Positions 38,844-48,528 of a stretch of 53,159 nucleotides of DNA are shown in pieces (positions within the stretch are counted from its first letter, which is position 1; every line of letters begins with the position of its first letter). The notes beneath the pieces are model-generated. The model worked only from the letters and a program-made list of their open reading frames with translations. It was not told the origin of the DNA and made no database searches. Source of the DNA: Egibacteraceae bacterium (lineage in GTDB: Bacteria > Actinomycetota > Nitriliruptoria > Euzebyales > Egibacteraceae). Both the position numbers and the translations under genes were made by a program. The DNA lies in NCBI GenBank assembly GCA_030446775.1, contig JAUJMQ010000016.1:1-53159 (forward strand). Direction: 5' to 3'.

Positions 38844-40201
38844 ATGGGGAGGACGGTCCGGTTGGGCAGCGGATCGGCCTACTGGGGGGACCTGCTGGAG
38901 CCGGCGGTCACGCTGGCCGCCAGAGGCGACCTCGACTACCTGTGCTTTGACCACCTCGCCGAGCTGACGCTGGCGATCCTGCAGCGCCACCGCGTCAAGG
39001 ACCCCGAGCGGGGCTACGTCGGCGACATCGTCGCGTGGATGGACGCGATCCTGCCGCTGGCCCGTGCCTCCGGCACCCGGCTCGTCACGAACGCCGGCGG
39101 AGCCAACCCGCCGGCGGCCGCCCGGCAGGTGGTGGAGGTCGCGCGGCGCCACGGGCTGGACGGCACGCGCGTCGGGGTGGTGACCGGCGACGACGTCCTC
39201 GAGCGGATGCTCGCGCTGGCCGGCGAGGGTGTCGCCTTTCCGAACCTCGACACCGGCGAGGCGAGCTTCGACAGCGTCCGCGACCGCATCGTCGCCGCCA
39301 ACGCCTACATCGGGGCCGAGGGCATCGTCACGTCGCTCGCGGCCGGCGCCGACGTCGTCGTCACCGGACGGGTCTCCGACAACGCCCTGTACGTCGGGCC
39401 GCTCATGCACGAGTTCGGCTGGACCTACGACGACCACCAGCTGGTCGGCGCAGCCGTCACGATCGGCCACATGGTGGAGTGCGCCGCGTTGATGACCGGG
39501 TCGCTGTCGAACTTCTGGGCGGAGACCGGCGACATCGCCGACATCGGCTTCCCGATCGCCGAGGTCGACGACGCGGGCGACGCGGAGTTCACCAAGGTCG
39601 GCGGCACCGGCGGCCTCGTCACCGAGCAGACGCTCGCCGAGCAGCTCGTCTACGAGGTGCACGACCCCGCCCGCTACCTCATGCCCGACGGCGTCGCCGA
39701 CTTCACCAAGCCGACGATCACCCAGGTCGGGCCCGACCGGGTGCGGATGACCGGCATGACCGGGAGCGCCCGTCCGGACACGCCAGGTGTGCGTCGGCTA
39801 CGCCGACGGCTGGATCGGGGAGGGACGGCGATGTTCTCCTGGCCCGACGCGCACGCCAAGGCCCGCCAGGGAGAGGAGGTCGTGCGCCGCCGGCTGAAGA
39901 TCTGCGGCGTCGAGCCCGACGCCCTGCACGTCGAGTACCTCGGCGTCAACACGCTGCACGGACCCGCCGCGCCGCCCCCGGCAGGCGAGCTCAACGAGGT
40001 CGGCCTGCGGATCTCGCTGCGCACTGCGCCACCCGCGAGGAGGCCGACGCGGTGCGCCGGGAGGTCCTGCATCTGGACCCTCGGCGGTGTGGGCTCGGCC
40101 ATCGCGACGCCGAGCCGACCCCGCGAGGTCATCAGCCTGTGGCCCACGCTGATCCCGCGCGCGACGCCGTCGACGTGCGCACCGACATGGTCGAGGCCTG
40201 A
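38844..40201 (+). CDS. AtuA-family protein (DUF1446, acyclic terpene utilisation type), frameshifted
   Basis: The protein of about 452 residues has the AtuA pattern: VRLGSGSAYWGDLLEPAVTL, LDYLCFDHLAELTLAILQRH, RLVTNAGGANPPAAARQVVE and VVVTGRVSDNALYVGPLMHE. AtuA is needed for citronellol/geraniol degradation in Pseudomonas, but its reaction is not known. Breaks near 39780 and 39825 compensate each other (repaired QVCVGYADGWIGEG), and a later one near 40025 leads to the DUF1446 C-terminus ending VDVRTDMVEA. The ATG has GGGAGG upstream. It heads the long carboxylase operon. The separate small gene at 41027 carries the C-terminal domain that is fused in some AtuA proteins. Confidence 0.88.
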
Positions 40202-40202
40202 C

Positions 40203-41030
40203 GTGCTCGACCGCCGCGTCGACGACGGCGTGCTCGTGCTGCGCCTCGACGACCCAGAGCGACGCAACGCGCTGGGCTACGCCGAGGTCTGCGAGCTCGT
40301 GGCCGCCCTGCGCGACGCGGACGCCGACCCGGGCGTGCGCTGCGTCCTGCTCACGGGCAGCGGCGCTGCGTCTCCGCCGGGGGCGACCTGCGCCAGTTCC
40401 GCGCCGAGCTGGACGCCTCGGCGCTGGAGCACTGGGACAGCGGGCGTCGGGAGGAGGAGCTGTTCGCCGTCGTGCCGCGGCTGCGGATCCCGGTCGTGGC
40501 GGCCGTCAACGGCGCCGCCCTCGCCGGAGGCTGCGGGCTCATCGCGCTCGCCGACCTCGCCGTGGCCTCCGCCGACGCGACGTTCGGGCTGACCGAGATC
40601 CGCATCGGACTGTTCCCGGTCATCGTGCTGCCGGCGGTGCGCCGGGCGATCGGCGACCGCGCGACGCGCGAGCTGGCGTTGACGGGCAAGGTGATCGACG
40701 CGACCGAGGCGCACCGCCTCGGCTTGGTGTCCGAGGTCGTCGCGGCCGCCGACCTGGCCGGTCGCGCGCTCGACGTCGCGCGTGGGCTCGCGGCCCTGGC
40801 GCCGACGGCGATGGCTATCGGCAAGCGGCTGCTCGCCGACACCGCCGACCTCCCCTACGACGCGGCGGTGCGCATGCGCGCGGCCTGCGGGGGTGCTGCT
40901 GTCCACCGACGACCTCGTCGAAGGCGTCGACGCGTTCCTGAGCAAGCGGTCACCGGTCTGGTCGGGGGCCGGCGCGTCGGCGACGATGACCGGACCGGCG
41001 GATGCGGCGACGAGAGGTGGGACGCGGTGA
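40203..41030 (+). CDS. Enoyl-CoA hydratase/isomerase family protein, two frameshifts
   Basis: A crotonase-fold enzyme of about 275 residues: VLDRRVDDGVLVLRLDDPER at the start, then a one-base loss near 40368 before GGDLRQF (first oxyanion-hole region). Then PVVAAVNGAALAGGCGLIALA (second oxyanion hole) and FGLTEIRIGLFPVIVLPAVR. A one-base gain in the G run near 40890 is followed by LLSTDDLVEGVDAFLSKRSP. In the Atu and leucine pathways such an enzyme hydrates the product of the biotin-dependent carboxylase. The GTG start is one base after the AtuA stop, and its stop overlaps the next start. Confidence 0.86.
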
Positions 41031-41333
41031 GGATCGTCGACATCGCCTACGCCCGCTCCGGTGACAAGGGAGACATCTCCAACATCGGGGTCATCGCCCG
41101 GGATCGGTCGGACTACGAGCGGCTGGGGCGCGCCCTTGACGCCCGAGCGCATCAAGGCCCACTTCGGCGAGTGGGTCCAGGGCGACGTGACCGTCTACCC
41201 GATGCCCAACATCGGCGCCTACAACGTCGTGTGCCGCCAGGCCCTCGGCGGCGGAGCCACCCGCACCCTGCGCTTCGACCAGACCGGCAAGGCGATGGCC
41301 ACCGCACTGCTGCGCATGGAGGTCGACCGGTGA
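41027..41333 (+). CDS. Stand-alone AtuA C-terminal-domain protein, one frameshift
   Basis: The small protein of about 102 residues starts VRIVDIAYARSGDKGDISNIG and continues, after a frame change near 41130, with LTPERIKAHFGEW, YPMPNIGAYNVVCRQALGGG and TRTLRFDQTGKAMATALLRM. The ARSGDKGDxxNIG motif is the hallmark of the domain found at the C-terminus of long AtuA proteins. Here it is a separate gene next to a short AtuA, so the two products probably associate. The GTG overlaps the hydratase stop by four bases. Confidence 0.8.
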
Positions 41334-41370
41334 CCGGCGGCGCGGGCGACCCGGCGACGGGCGGGCGGTC

Positions 41371-42929
41371 GTGACCGCCGACGAGGACGTGCCGGTCGAG
41401 GAGCGGACCATCCACGAGCTCGTCGCCCAGCAGAACGCAGCCGCCCGCCTCGGCGGCCCAGAGCCGCGCCGGCGCAAGCAGCGCGATGCCGGCAAGATGC
41501 TCGTGCGCGACCGCCTCGCGCACCTGTTCGACGACGGCTTCGAGGTCGAGGACGGCCTGCTGGCGCGGATGGCCGACGGCCTGCCCGGCGACGCCGTCGT
41601 CACCGCGACCGGCAAGGTCGGCGGCCGCCCCGTGCGCGTCATCGCCAACGACTACACCGTCAAGGCGGGCACCTGGGGCCGCAAGACGTTCGAGAAGATC
41701 ACGCGGATGCAGGACGTCGCGCTGGAGATCGGCGCGCCGGTCGCCTACCTCGTCGACTCCGCCGGCGCCCGCATCGACGAGCAGTTCGAGAGCTACGTCG
41801 GCCGGCGGGCGTGGGGCAACATCTTCGCCAACCAGATCCGCCTGTCGGGCAAGGTCCCCCAGGTCTGCGCGATGTTCGGGCCGTCGCCGCGGGCAGCGCC
41901 TACGTCCCCGCCCTGTGCGACTACATCGTCATGGTCGAGGGCCAGGCCACCGCCTACATCGGGTCCCCACGGCTGGCGGAGATGGCCACCGGCGAGAAGG
42001 TGACGCTGGAGGAGATGGGCGGCGCGCGGATGCACTGCAGCATCTCGGGCCTCGGTGACGCGCTCGTCACGACCGAGGTCGAGGCGCTCGACGCGCTCAA
42101 GGCCTACCTGGCGTTCATGCCGTCGTCGTGGCGCGAGCCGCCGCCGCCCGCGCAGGCGCGCGCCCCCGGCGACCACAAGCCGTTCGAGTCGATCGTCCCC
42201 GAGCGCGAGAACCTCGCGTTCGACATGCACGACCTCGTCAAGGCTGTCGTCGACGCCGGCTCCTGGCTGCCGCTCAAGGCCCTGTTCGCCCGCGAGCTGA
42301 TCACCGGCTTCGCGCGCCTCGACGGCCGGGCGGTCGGCATCGTCGGCAACAACTCCAAGTTCAGGGCCGGCGTGCTGTTCCCCGACTCGTCTGACAAGGC
42401 CGCCCGCTTCGTGTGGCTGTGCAACGCCTACGGGATCCCGCTGCTGTTCCTGCAGGACATCAGCGGGTTCATGGTCGGTGCCGCCGTCGAGCGGCAGGGG
42501 ATCATCCGCCACGGCGCGAAGATGCTGTTCGCGGTGTGCGAGTCGACCGTGCCGCGCATCGCGGTGATGGTCCGCAAGGCCTACGGCGGCGGGTACCTGG
42601 CGATGTCGGGCGCACCGACCGCGCCGTCGGCGCTGCTGGCGCTGCCCACCGCGCGGCCCGCGCTGATGGGGCCGGCGGCGGCCATCAACGCGATCCACGC
42701 CAAGCGCATCGAGGAGATCGCCGACCTCGACGAGCGGCGCCGGTTCGTCATGGAGCAGCAGGCCGCCTACGAGATGGACGTCGACATCCTGTCGGTGGCG
42801 TCGGACAACGCCGTCGACGCGATCGTGCCGGTCGCGCAGCTCCGTGCCGAGCTCATCGCGCGCTTCGAGCTGTACTGCCGCCGACCGGCCGTGGGCCAGG
42901 ACCGCCGCAACGGCGTCTATCCCGTGTAG
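41371..42929 (+). CDS. Acyl-CoA carboxylase, carboxyltransferase (beta) subunit, one frameshift
   Basis: This 519-residue subunit moves the carboxyl group from biotin to an acyl-CoA. The first crotonase-like half has GDAVVTATGKVGGRPVRVIA and VAYLVDSAGARIDEQFESYV. After a one-base loss near 41884 comes AAGSAYVPALCDYIVMVEGQ. The second half has GIPLLFLQDISGFMVGAAVE and AVMVRKAYGGGYLAMSG with the usual oxyanion glycines. The family includes propionyl-, methylcrotonyl- and geranyl-CoA carboxylases. The AtuA, hydratase and HMG-related neighbours favour a methylcrotonyl/geranyl-like substrate, which is inference. GTG 41371 starts 38 bp after the previous gene and abuts the alpha subunit at its end. 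Confidence 0.92.
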
Positions 42930-44277
42930 ATGTTCGGCACGCTGCTGGTCGCGAACCGCGGGGAGATCGCCCGGCGCGTCATCCGCACGGCGCGGGCGCT
43001 GGGGATCCGCACGGTCGCGGTGCACTCCGACGCCGACGCCGCCGCGCTGCACGTCCGCGAGGCCGACACCGCCGTCCGCCTCGGCCCGCCCCCACCCGCC
43101 GACAGCTACCTGCGTGCCGACCGGGTCGTCGCCGCCGCGCTGGAGACCGGCGCCGACGCGGTCCACCCCGGCTACGGCTTCCTGGCGGAGAACGCGGCCT
43201 TCGCGCAGGCCGTCGTCGACGCGGGCGTGGCGTGGGTCGGTCCGGACGCCGCCACGATCGCCGCGCTCGGCGACAAGGTCCGCGCCCGCTCCCTGGTCGC
43301 CGCCGCGGGCTTCCCGCTCGTCCCCGGCACCGACGACCCCGTCGTGGACGCCGACGAGGCGGTCGCCCACGCCGCCGACCTCGGATACCCCGTCATGGTC
43401 AAGGCGTCGGCCGGCGGCGGCGGGATCGGCATGCGCATCGCGTCCGACCCCGAGTCGCTGCGCACGGCCTTCGAGGCGACCGCGGCCAGGCCGAGCGCTT
43501 CTTCGCCGACGGCTCGATCCTGCTGGAGCGCTACTTCCCCGACGCGCGCCACGTCGAGGTGCAGATCCTGGGGCTGGGCGACGGCCGCGTCGTCGCGCTG
43601 GGGGAGCGGGAGTGCTCGGTCCAGCGCCGCTACCAGAAGGTCGCCGAGGAGACGCCGTGCGTGGCACTCGACGACGGCCTGCGGGCGCGCCTGCACGCCA
43701 CCGCGGTCAGGGCCGCCGAGGCGCTGAGCTACCGCAACGCCGGCACCGTCGAGTGCCTCGTCGTCGGCGGCGCGTTCACGTTCCTGGAGGTCAACGCGCG
43801 GCTGCAGGTCGAGCATCCGGTCACCGAGCTCGTCACGGGGCTGGATATCGTCGCCGAGCAGCTGCGCGCGCCGCCGGCGACGCCCCGGGCTTCCCCGACG
43901 GCGTGACGCCCAGCGGGCACGCCGTCGAGCTGCGCGTGTACGCCGAGGACCCGCAGCGCTTCCTGCCGTCGCCCGGCACGATCAGCCGCTGGCACGAGCC
44001 CGCCGGCGAGGGGATCCGCGTGGACGCCGGCTACGGCGAGGGTGACACCGTCACCCCGTTCTACGACCCGCTGCTGGCGAAGCTGTGCGCCTGGGGGCCC
44101 GACCGTGCAGCCGCGCTGGACCGCGCCGCGGCGGCGGTCGGCGAGTTCGAGGTCGCCGGCCCCAAGACGAACCTGCCGTTCCTGGCCGAGCTCCTGGCCC
44201 ACCCCGGTTTCCGCTCGGGGGACTACGACACCCGGCTGGTCGAGCGGATGCGCGCCTCGACCACAATGCGCGCCTGA
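42930..44277 (+). CDS. Biotin carboxylase subunit of acyl-CoA carboxylase, two frameshifts
   Basis: The 449-residue ATP-grasp enzyme charges biotin with bicarbonate. It begins MFGTLLVANRGEIARRVIRTA, then DAVHPGYGFLAENAAFA, the glycine loop KASAGGGGIGMR, the metal and biotin site EVNARLQVEHPVTELVTG, and YAEDPQRFLPSPGTISRW. Single-base losses occur near 43490 and 43868; repair gives the standard length. It lacks a fused biotin carrier domain, which is supplied by the next gene. The ATG directly follows the stop of the carboxyltransferase gene. Confidence 0.93.
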
Positions 44278-44306
44278 CGCGACACCGACCCGTGAAAGGA
44301 CACGCC

Positions 44307-44522
44307 GTGGCGCACGAGGTGGTCGCCGAGATGGCGGCCAACGTCTGGAAGGTCGTCGTCGCAGAGGGCGACGCCGTCGCGGAAGGCGACACGCTGGTCA
44401 TCCTGGAGTCGATGAAGATGGAGATCCCCGTCGACGCCGAGCTGGCGGGCACCGTCGTCCGCGTCGGCGTCGCCGAAGGTGGCACCGTGCAGGAGGGCGA
44501 CGTCATCGCCGTCCTGGAATGA
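44307..44522 (+). CDS. Biotin carboxyl carrier protein (stand-alone biotinyl domain)
   Basis: A 71-residue protein that consists only of a biotinyl/lipoyl domain. It has the biotinylation motif LVILESMKMEIPVDAE with the modified Lys between two Met, and ends GGTVQEGDVIAVLE. The GTG at 44307 has AAAGGA eight bases upstream; GTG 44292 in frame is an alternative start. It carries carboxybiotin between the carboxylase and carboxyltransferase encoded just upstream. The 30-bp spacing places it in the same operon. The gene is intact. Confidence 0.92.
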   Translation: MAHEVVAEMAANVWKVVVAEGDAVAEGDTLVILESMKMEIPVDAELAGTVVRVGVAEGGTVQEGDVIAVLE

Positions 44523-44566
44523 CCTAGCCTCTCGCCTCGACCACCTCGCCTGGAAGGAAGCCGCCC

Positions 44567-45163
44567 ATGTCGACCGCGTCCACCGCGGGCACCGTCACCG
44601 CACCCCGTCCGGTCCTGGCCGACCTCGTCCCGGGCACGCTCGCGCGGGACGCGGTCCTCGTCGTCGCGGCCGTGCTGCTCACGGCGGCCAGCGCGCAGCT
44701 GATCGTGCCCCTGCCGTTCTCGCCGGTGCCGATCAGCGGCCAGACGTTCGCGGTGCTGCTGACCGCCGCGGCGCTCGGACCGGTGCGCGGCGTCCTCGCG
44801 CAGGGCCTGTACGTCCTGCTCGGCATGGCCGGCCTGCCGTTCTACGCCGGCGGCGAGTCGGGGTGGCAGGCCGCGACCGGCGCGACGGGCGGCTACCTCG
44901 TGGGCTTCGTCGTCGCGGCGGCGGTCGTCGGTGCGTTCGCCCGCCGCGGGCTGGACCGGTCGCCGGCCGGCACCCTCGCCGCCTTCGTGATCGGCAGCCT
45001 CGTCATCTACGCCTTCGGCGTGCCGTGGCTCGCGCAGGTCGTCGGTGTGTCGCTCGGTGAGGCGCTCGGGCTCGGACTCGTGCCGTTCCTCGTCGGCGAC
45101 GCGCTCAAGGCGCTGCTCGCCGCCGGGTTGCTGCCGGCCGCCTGGCGCCTCGTCCGGCGCTGA
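44567..45163 (+). CDS. bioY: BioY-family biotin transporter
   Basis: The intact 198-residue membrane protein has five to six hydrophobic segments, the BioY signature VPLPFSPVPISGQTFAVLL and LGMAGLPFYAGGESG, and a TGGYLVGFVVAA segment. BioY is the biotin-binding S component of an energy-coupling-factor transporter and works alone or with EcfAT. Its place directly after a biotin carboxyl carrier gene ties vitamin supply to the carboxylase of this operon. The ATG follows GGAAGG. Confidence 0.92.
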   Translation: MSTASTAGTVTAPRPVLADLVPGTLARDAVLVVAAVLLTAASAQLIVPLPFSPVPISGQTFAVLLTAAALGPVRGVLAQGLYVLLGMAGLPFYAGGESGWQAATGATGGYLVGFVVAAAVVGAFARRGLDRSPAGTLAAFVIGSLVIYAFGVPWLAQVVGVSLGEALGLGLVPFLVGDALKALLAAGLLPAAWRLVRR

Positions 45164-45182
45164 CGGCGGCGGGACCCGCGGG

Positions 45183-46361
45183 ATGGACGTCGCGATCGTC
45201 GGGGTCGGCCAGACCCCGTTCGGTGACCATCCCGGGCTCGGGGTCAAGGAGCTGTTCGTCCGCGCGCTGGCCGGCCTGGAGGGCGACGTCGACCGCGGCT
45301 GGGACCGCGACCTGCTCGACGCCGCCTACGTCGGCAGCCTGAGCTGCGGGCAGGGGCTGCAGCTGGGCAACTTCGCACCTGCGCTGCTGGACGCCGCCGG
45401 CCTGCCCGGTGTGCCCGCGCTGCACGTGGAGAACGCGTGCGCGTCCGGCGGGTTCGCCGTGCAGCAGGCGGTTCTGGCGGTGGCCTCGGGGCAGTACCGC
45501 TGCGTCCTGGCCGCAGGCGTGGAGAAGATGCGCGACGTGTCGGCCGACCGGGGCCGCTACTGGCTCGGCGTCTCCGGCGACACCGAGTACGAGCGTCTGG
45601 CCGGGCTGACGTTCGCCGGGGTGTTCGGGTTGTTGGCGACCGCCCTGTGCGCCGACGGGGTGATCCGCCGCGAGGACCTCGCCCGGGTCGCGGTCAAGAA
45701 CCACGCGAACGCGGTGGACAACCCCGACGCGCACCTGCGCCGCGCCCTGACCCTCGAGCAGGTGCTGTCCGCCCCGCAGGTCGCCTCGCCCCTCGGGGCG
45801 TTCGACTGCTGCCCGACCAGCGACGGCGCCGCCTGCGCGCTCGTCGTCGACGCCGACCTCGCCGCGCGGCTGTCCGACCGGCCGGTCTGGGTCGCGGGGA
45901 TCGGCGCGGCCGGCGACCGGCTCGCGCTGCACGCCCGCCCGGATCTGGGGCGGCTGGCCGCCGCCGGCCGGGCCGCCGACGCGGCCTACCGCTCGGCGCG
46001 GGTGGCGCCCGACGACCTCGACGTCGCGGAGGTCCACGACTGCTTCACCGTCGCCGAGCTCGTGGCCTACGCCGAGCTCGGCCTGTGCCCGCTGCCGGAG
46101 GCCGGCGCGCGACTGGGCGCGGGGGAGTTCGACCTGGGCGGCCGGGTGCCCGTCAACCCGTCGGGCGGCCTGAAGGCCAAGGGGCATCCGATCGGCGCGA
46201 CCGGGGTCGGCCAGGTCGTCGAGCTCGTCCACCAGCTGCGCGGCGACGTGCGCTCGGAGCGGCGCCAGGTCCCCGGCGCGGCCACCGCCCTGGCCTACAA
46301 CATGGGTGGCAGCGGGGCGTCGGCGGCGGTGACCGTGCTGTCGCGGGAGCGGGCGGCGTGA
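45183..46361 (+). CDS. Thiolase-family protein (SCP-x/archaeal acetoacetyl-CoA thiolase type)
   Basis: The intact 392-residue protein has the thiolase nucleophile in VENACASGGFAVQQAVLAV, a His in VAEVHDCFTVAELVAY, and the C-terminal sites NPSGGLKAKGHPIGATG and AYNMGGSGASAAVTVL. The NEACASG and NPSGG-K-GHP variants are those of SCP-x and archaeal thiolases rather than FadA. Archaeal enzymes of this type work in complex with HMG-CoA synthase through a DUF35 protein, and both partners are encoded next. It may cleave a branched beta-ketoacyl-CoA or form acetoacetyl-CoA. The ATG is 19 bp after bioY. Confidence 0.9.
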   Translation: MDVAIVGVGQTPFGDHPGLGVKELFVRALAGLEGDVDRGWDRDLLDAAYVGSLSCGQGLQLGNFAPALLDAAGLPGVPALHVENACASGGFAVQQAVLAVASGQYRCVLAAGVEKMRDVSADRGRYWLGVSGDTEYERLAGLTFAGVFGLLATALCADGVIRREDLARVAVKNHANAVDNPDAHLRRALTLEQVLSAPQVASPLGAFDCCPTSDGAACALVVDADLAARLSDRPVWVAGIGAAGDRLALHARPDLGRLAAAGRAADAAYRSARVAPDDLDVAEVHDCFTVAELVAYAELGLCPLPEAGARLGAGEFDLGGRVPVNPSGGLKAKGHPIGATGVGQVVELVHQLRGDVRSERRQVPGAATALAYNMGGSGASAAVTVLSRERAA

Positions 46362-47347
46362 GCATCGGCATCAGCGCCTACGGCTGCGCGTTGCCGTCCC
46401 GGCGGCTGCCCGCCGCCGAGCTTCGCCGCGGCGGCGGCCGCGCTCCCGCCGGGCTGGCGTCCCTGCCGGTCGCCGACGTCGACGAGGACGCGCTGACCCT
46501 CGCGCTGGAGGCCGTGGACGCGGTCGCCGTCCCCGACGCGCTCACCCTGCTCGCGTTGGCGTCCACGACCCTGCCCTACGGGCTGCGCGTCCAGTCGGGG
46601 CTGCTGCTCGAGCGGCTCGGCCGCGCCGGCGGCGGGTGCTGGTGACCGAGCACACCACGTCGGCCCGCGCCGGCACCGAGGCGCTCGCGCTGGCCGCCGC
46701 GGCGCTGCCCGCGCTCGGCGGCGGCGGGCTCGTCGTGGCCGCGGAGGCCCCGCCGTCCGCCCCCGGCACGGTCGCCGGTGACGCGGCCGGCGCAGCCGCG
46801 GTCGTGCTGGCCCTTGCCGAGGGCGGCCGCGTGGCCACCGTCGAGGCCACCGCGTCCTACGCCGCCGAGGAGCCGGGCCTGCGCTTCACCCCGCGCGGCG
46901 CTGCCGGCGTGCACGACATCGAGGTGGCCGGCTACGCCCAGGCGGCGCTGCTCGGTGCCGTCGACGGTGCGGTCCGCCAGCTGGTCGACCGGCTCGGTCG
47001 GCACGCCGGCGACTACGACCACGTCGTGGTCGGTGTCGCCGACGAGCGTCTCGCGAGCCGTGCCGCCGGGCGCTGGGCGTCGCCGAGCAGCGGTGGCGGC
47101 CGTGCTGGCCGTTCCCGCGGCTCGGCGACGGCGCCGCCGCCGGCCCGCTCGTCGGGCTGGGCCTGGCCCTGGACGCGGCCGCCGACGGCGACACCATCCT
47201 GCTCGTCGGCTACGGCAGCGGCTCGGCCTGCGACGCCGTCAGCCTGCGGGCGGGACGCGACGCCGGGCAGGGGCTCGTGACCGCGGCGCTGGCGGCCGGC
47301 GGCGACGTGGACTACCTGTCGGCGCTGCGGCTGCGGGGGCGGTGTAA
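46358..47347 (+). CDS. HMG-CoA synthase-like (thiolase-fold) protein lacking the catalytic Cys, frameshifted
   Basis: The protein of about 330 residues begins VSIGISAYGCALPSRRLPAAE, as HMG-CoA synthases do. Later parts read TLLALASTTLPYGLRVQSGL, then DYDHVVVGVADERLAS and ILLVGYGSGSACDAVSLRAG, the conserved C-terminal GSG region. One-base losses near 46637, 47070 and 47333 must be repaired, the last giving a stop at TAA 47345-47347. Where the family has A-C-x-A-G-T the sequence reads TSARAGTEALALA, so Ala replaces the nucleophilic Cys. It may be a catalytically altered partner for the thiolase. The GTG overlaps the thiolase stop by four bases. Confidence 0.75.
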
Positions 47348-47349
47348 CG

Positions 47350-47769
47350 GTGGCGCCCACGTCTCGGTCCCGATGTACCACCGGACCCTGCCGCAGCGGG
47401 TCGGCCTGCGCGGCGCCGCCTGCGACGCGTGCAGGCGGCTGTCGTTCCCGGTCACCGGCGCCTGCCCGGCATGCGGTGCGCTCGAGCTGCGCGAGGTCTG
47501 CCTGTCCGGTGACGCGACCCTCGTCACCTGGACGCGCATCGCCCCGGCCGGCGCGCCGCCCGAGTTCGGCGAGCAGGCCCGGCGCACCGGCGGCTACCTC
47601 GTCGGGATCGTGGAGCTGGCCGAAGGCCCCGGGTCACCGGTCAGCTCGTCGACGTCACCGGCGACCCCCGCCCCGGCGACCCTGTCGCGGCGGTGGTGCG
47701 CCGGCTGTACGACGAGGAGGGCGTCATCCGCTGCACGGCTTCAAGTTCCGGCCGCGACCGGCGCGCTGA
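47350..47769 (+). CDS. DUF35 OB-fold/zinc-ribbon protein, frameshifted
   Basis: The small protein of about 140 residues starts VAP, then (after a one-base loss in the C run near 47355) HVSVPMYHRTLPQRVGLRGA. The zinc ribbon has Cys pairs in CDACRRLSFPVTGACPACG, and the OB-fold part includes LVTWTRIAPAGAPPEFGEQA and TGGYLVGIVELAEG. Further losses near 47635 and 47730 lead to VVRRLYDEEGVIR and the end GFKFRPRPAR. In archaea DUF35 holds acetoacetyl-CoA thiolase and HMG-CoA synthase together and passes the CoA intermediate; the same gene trio is present here. It starts two bases after the HMGS-like stop. Confidence 0.82.
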   Translation: MAPTSRSRCTTGPCRSGSACAAPPATRAGGCRSRSPAPARHAVRSSCARSACPVTRPSSPGRASPRPARRPSSASRPGAPAATSSGSWSWPKAPGHRSARRRHRRPPPRRPCRGGGAPAVRRGGRHPLHGFKFRPRPAR

Positions 47770-47871
47770 CCGCCGGGAACCTCCGGCCCGTGGTGCACGC
47801 CGGGGAACGGTCGGCCCCGTGGTGGCGTCGGACCTGTCCGATCGTGTCCGCGACGTGGCGAAGGAGCCGGC

Positions 47872-48471
47872 GTGCGAGCTGATGCGCTGCGGCGAACATC
47901 TGTGACGGGGACGTCGCGCGCCGGCGGGCGCCTCCTGGCGGTCGGCATGCTGCTGGTCTGCCTGCTGACCGTCGCTGCATCGGCCGCGGCGTCGTGCGCC
48001 GCCACCGGCGACGACCCCACCGGTGGGCGCGCGGTCGGTGTTCGCGGGCACCGTACAAAGCCTGCGGCAGCGGTCCGGTCGCCGTCGTGGCGGTCGACGA
48101 GGTCTGGAAGGGACCCGACCTCGCGCCCACGGTCGGGGTCATCGCCGGCCAGCGGCAGCCGCCGTTTCCGCTGTCGCTGGTCATGGGGGTCGGCAGCTCC
48201 GGTGACGTGCACCTCGAGCGGGGCCGGCGCTACCTGTTCGTGATCCCGCGCGACTCCGACACCTTCCGGATCGACGCCTGCAGCATGGGCGACGTCGACC
48301 CGGCCGCGGTGCGGTTTCCCCCGAACGACGTGCGCGCGCCCGTGGCCGGCGGCTACACCGGTGTGCTGGCTCAGGCCGGCGTGGCGCCGGCGTTCCCGCT
48401 GGCCGCGGCGGCAGCGGTGCTCACCGCCGGCGTCGCGGCACTCGGATGGCGCCGCGCGCCGCGCCCTCTAG
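47872..48471 (+). CDS. Secreted/membrane-anchored NTR-like hypothetical protein, frameshifted
   Basis: The GTG at 47872 (AAGGAG seven bases upstream) opens a frame with a signal-like segment GGRLLAVGMLLVCLLTVAASA followed by a Cys. After breaks near 48027 and 48065 it continues VFAGTVQSLR and VAVVAVDEVWKGPDLAPTVG, then GDVHLERGRRYLFVIPR and RIDACSMG. It ends with a membrane segment AFPLAAAAAVLTAGVAALG and a basic tail. The layout resembles actinobacterial TIMP/NTR-like surface proteins. The stop is probably TAG 48469-48471, which also matches the position of the repeat that follows. The function is unknown. It may or may not belong to the preceding operon (gap about 100 bp). Confidence 0.62.
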
Positions 48472-48516
48472 GACGCACCTCAAACGCCGGGCGGCTCACG
48501 TCCAACGACTCCCTTC
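48468..48516. repeat. Intact copy of the repeat targeted by the IS110 element
   Basis: This copy fills most of the 57-bp space between the convergent stops at 48471 and 48529. Bases 48468-48480 match 11632-11644 and 48479-48516 match 13134-13171. Both copies begin on the TAG stop of a plus-strand gene. CCC-TTCACA-GGG near its end could form a small hairpin, so the repeat may act as a terminator or REP-like element. Confidence 0.8.
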
Positions 48517-48528
48517 ACAGGGCGGGCC

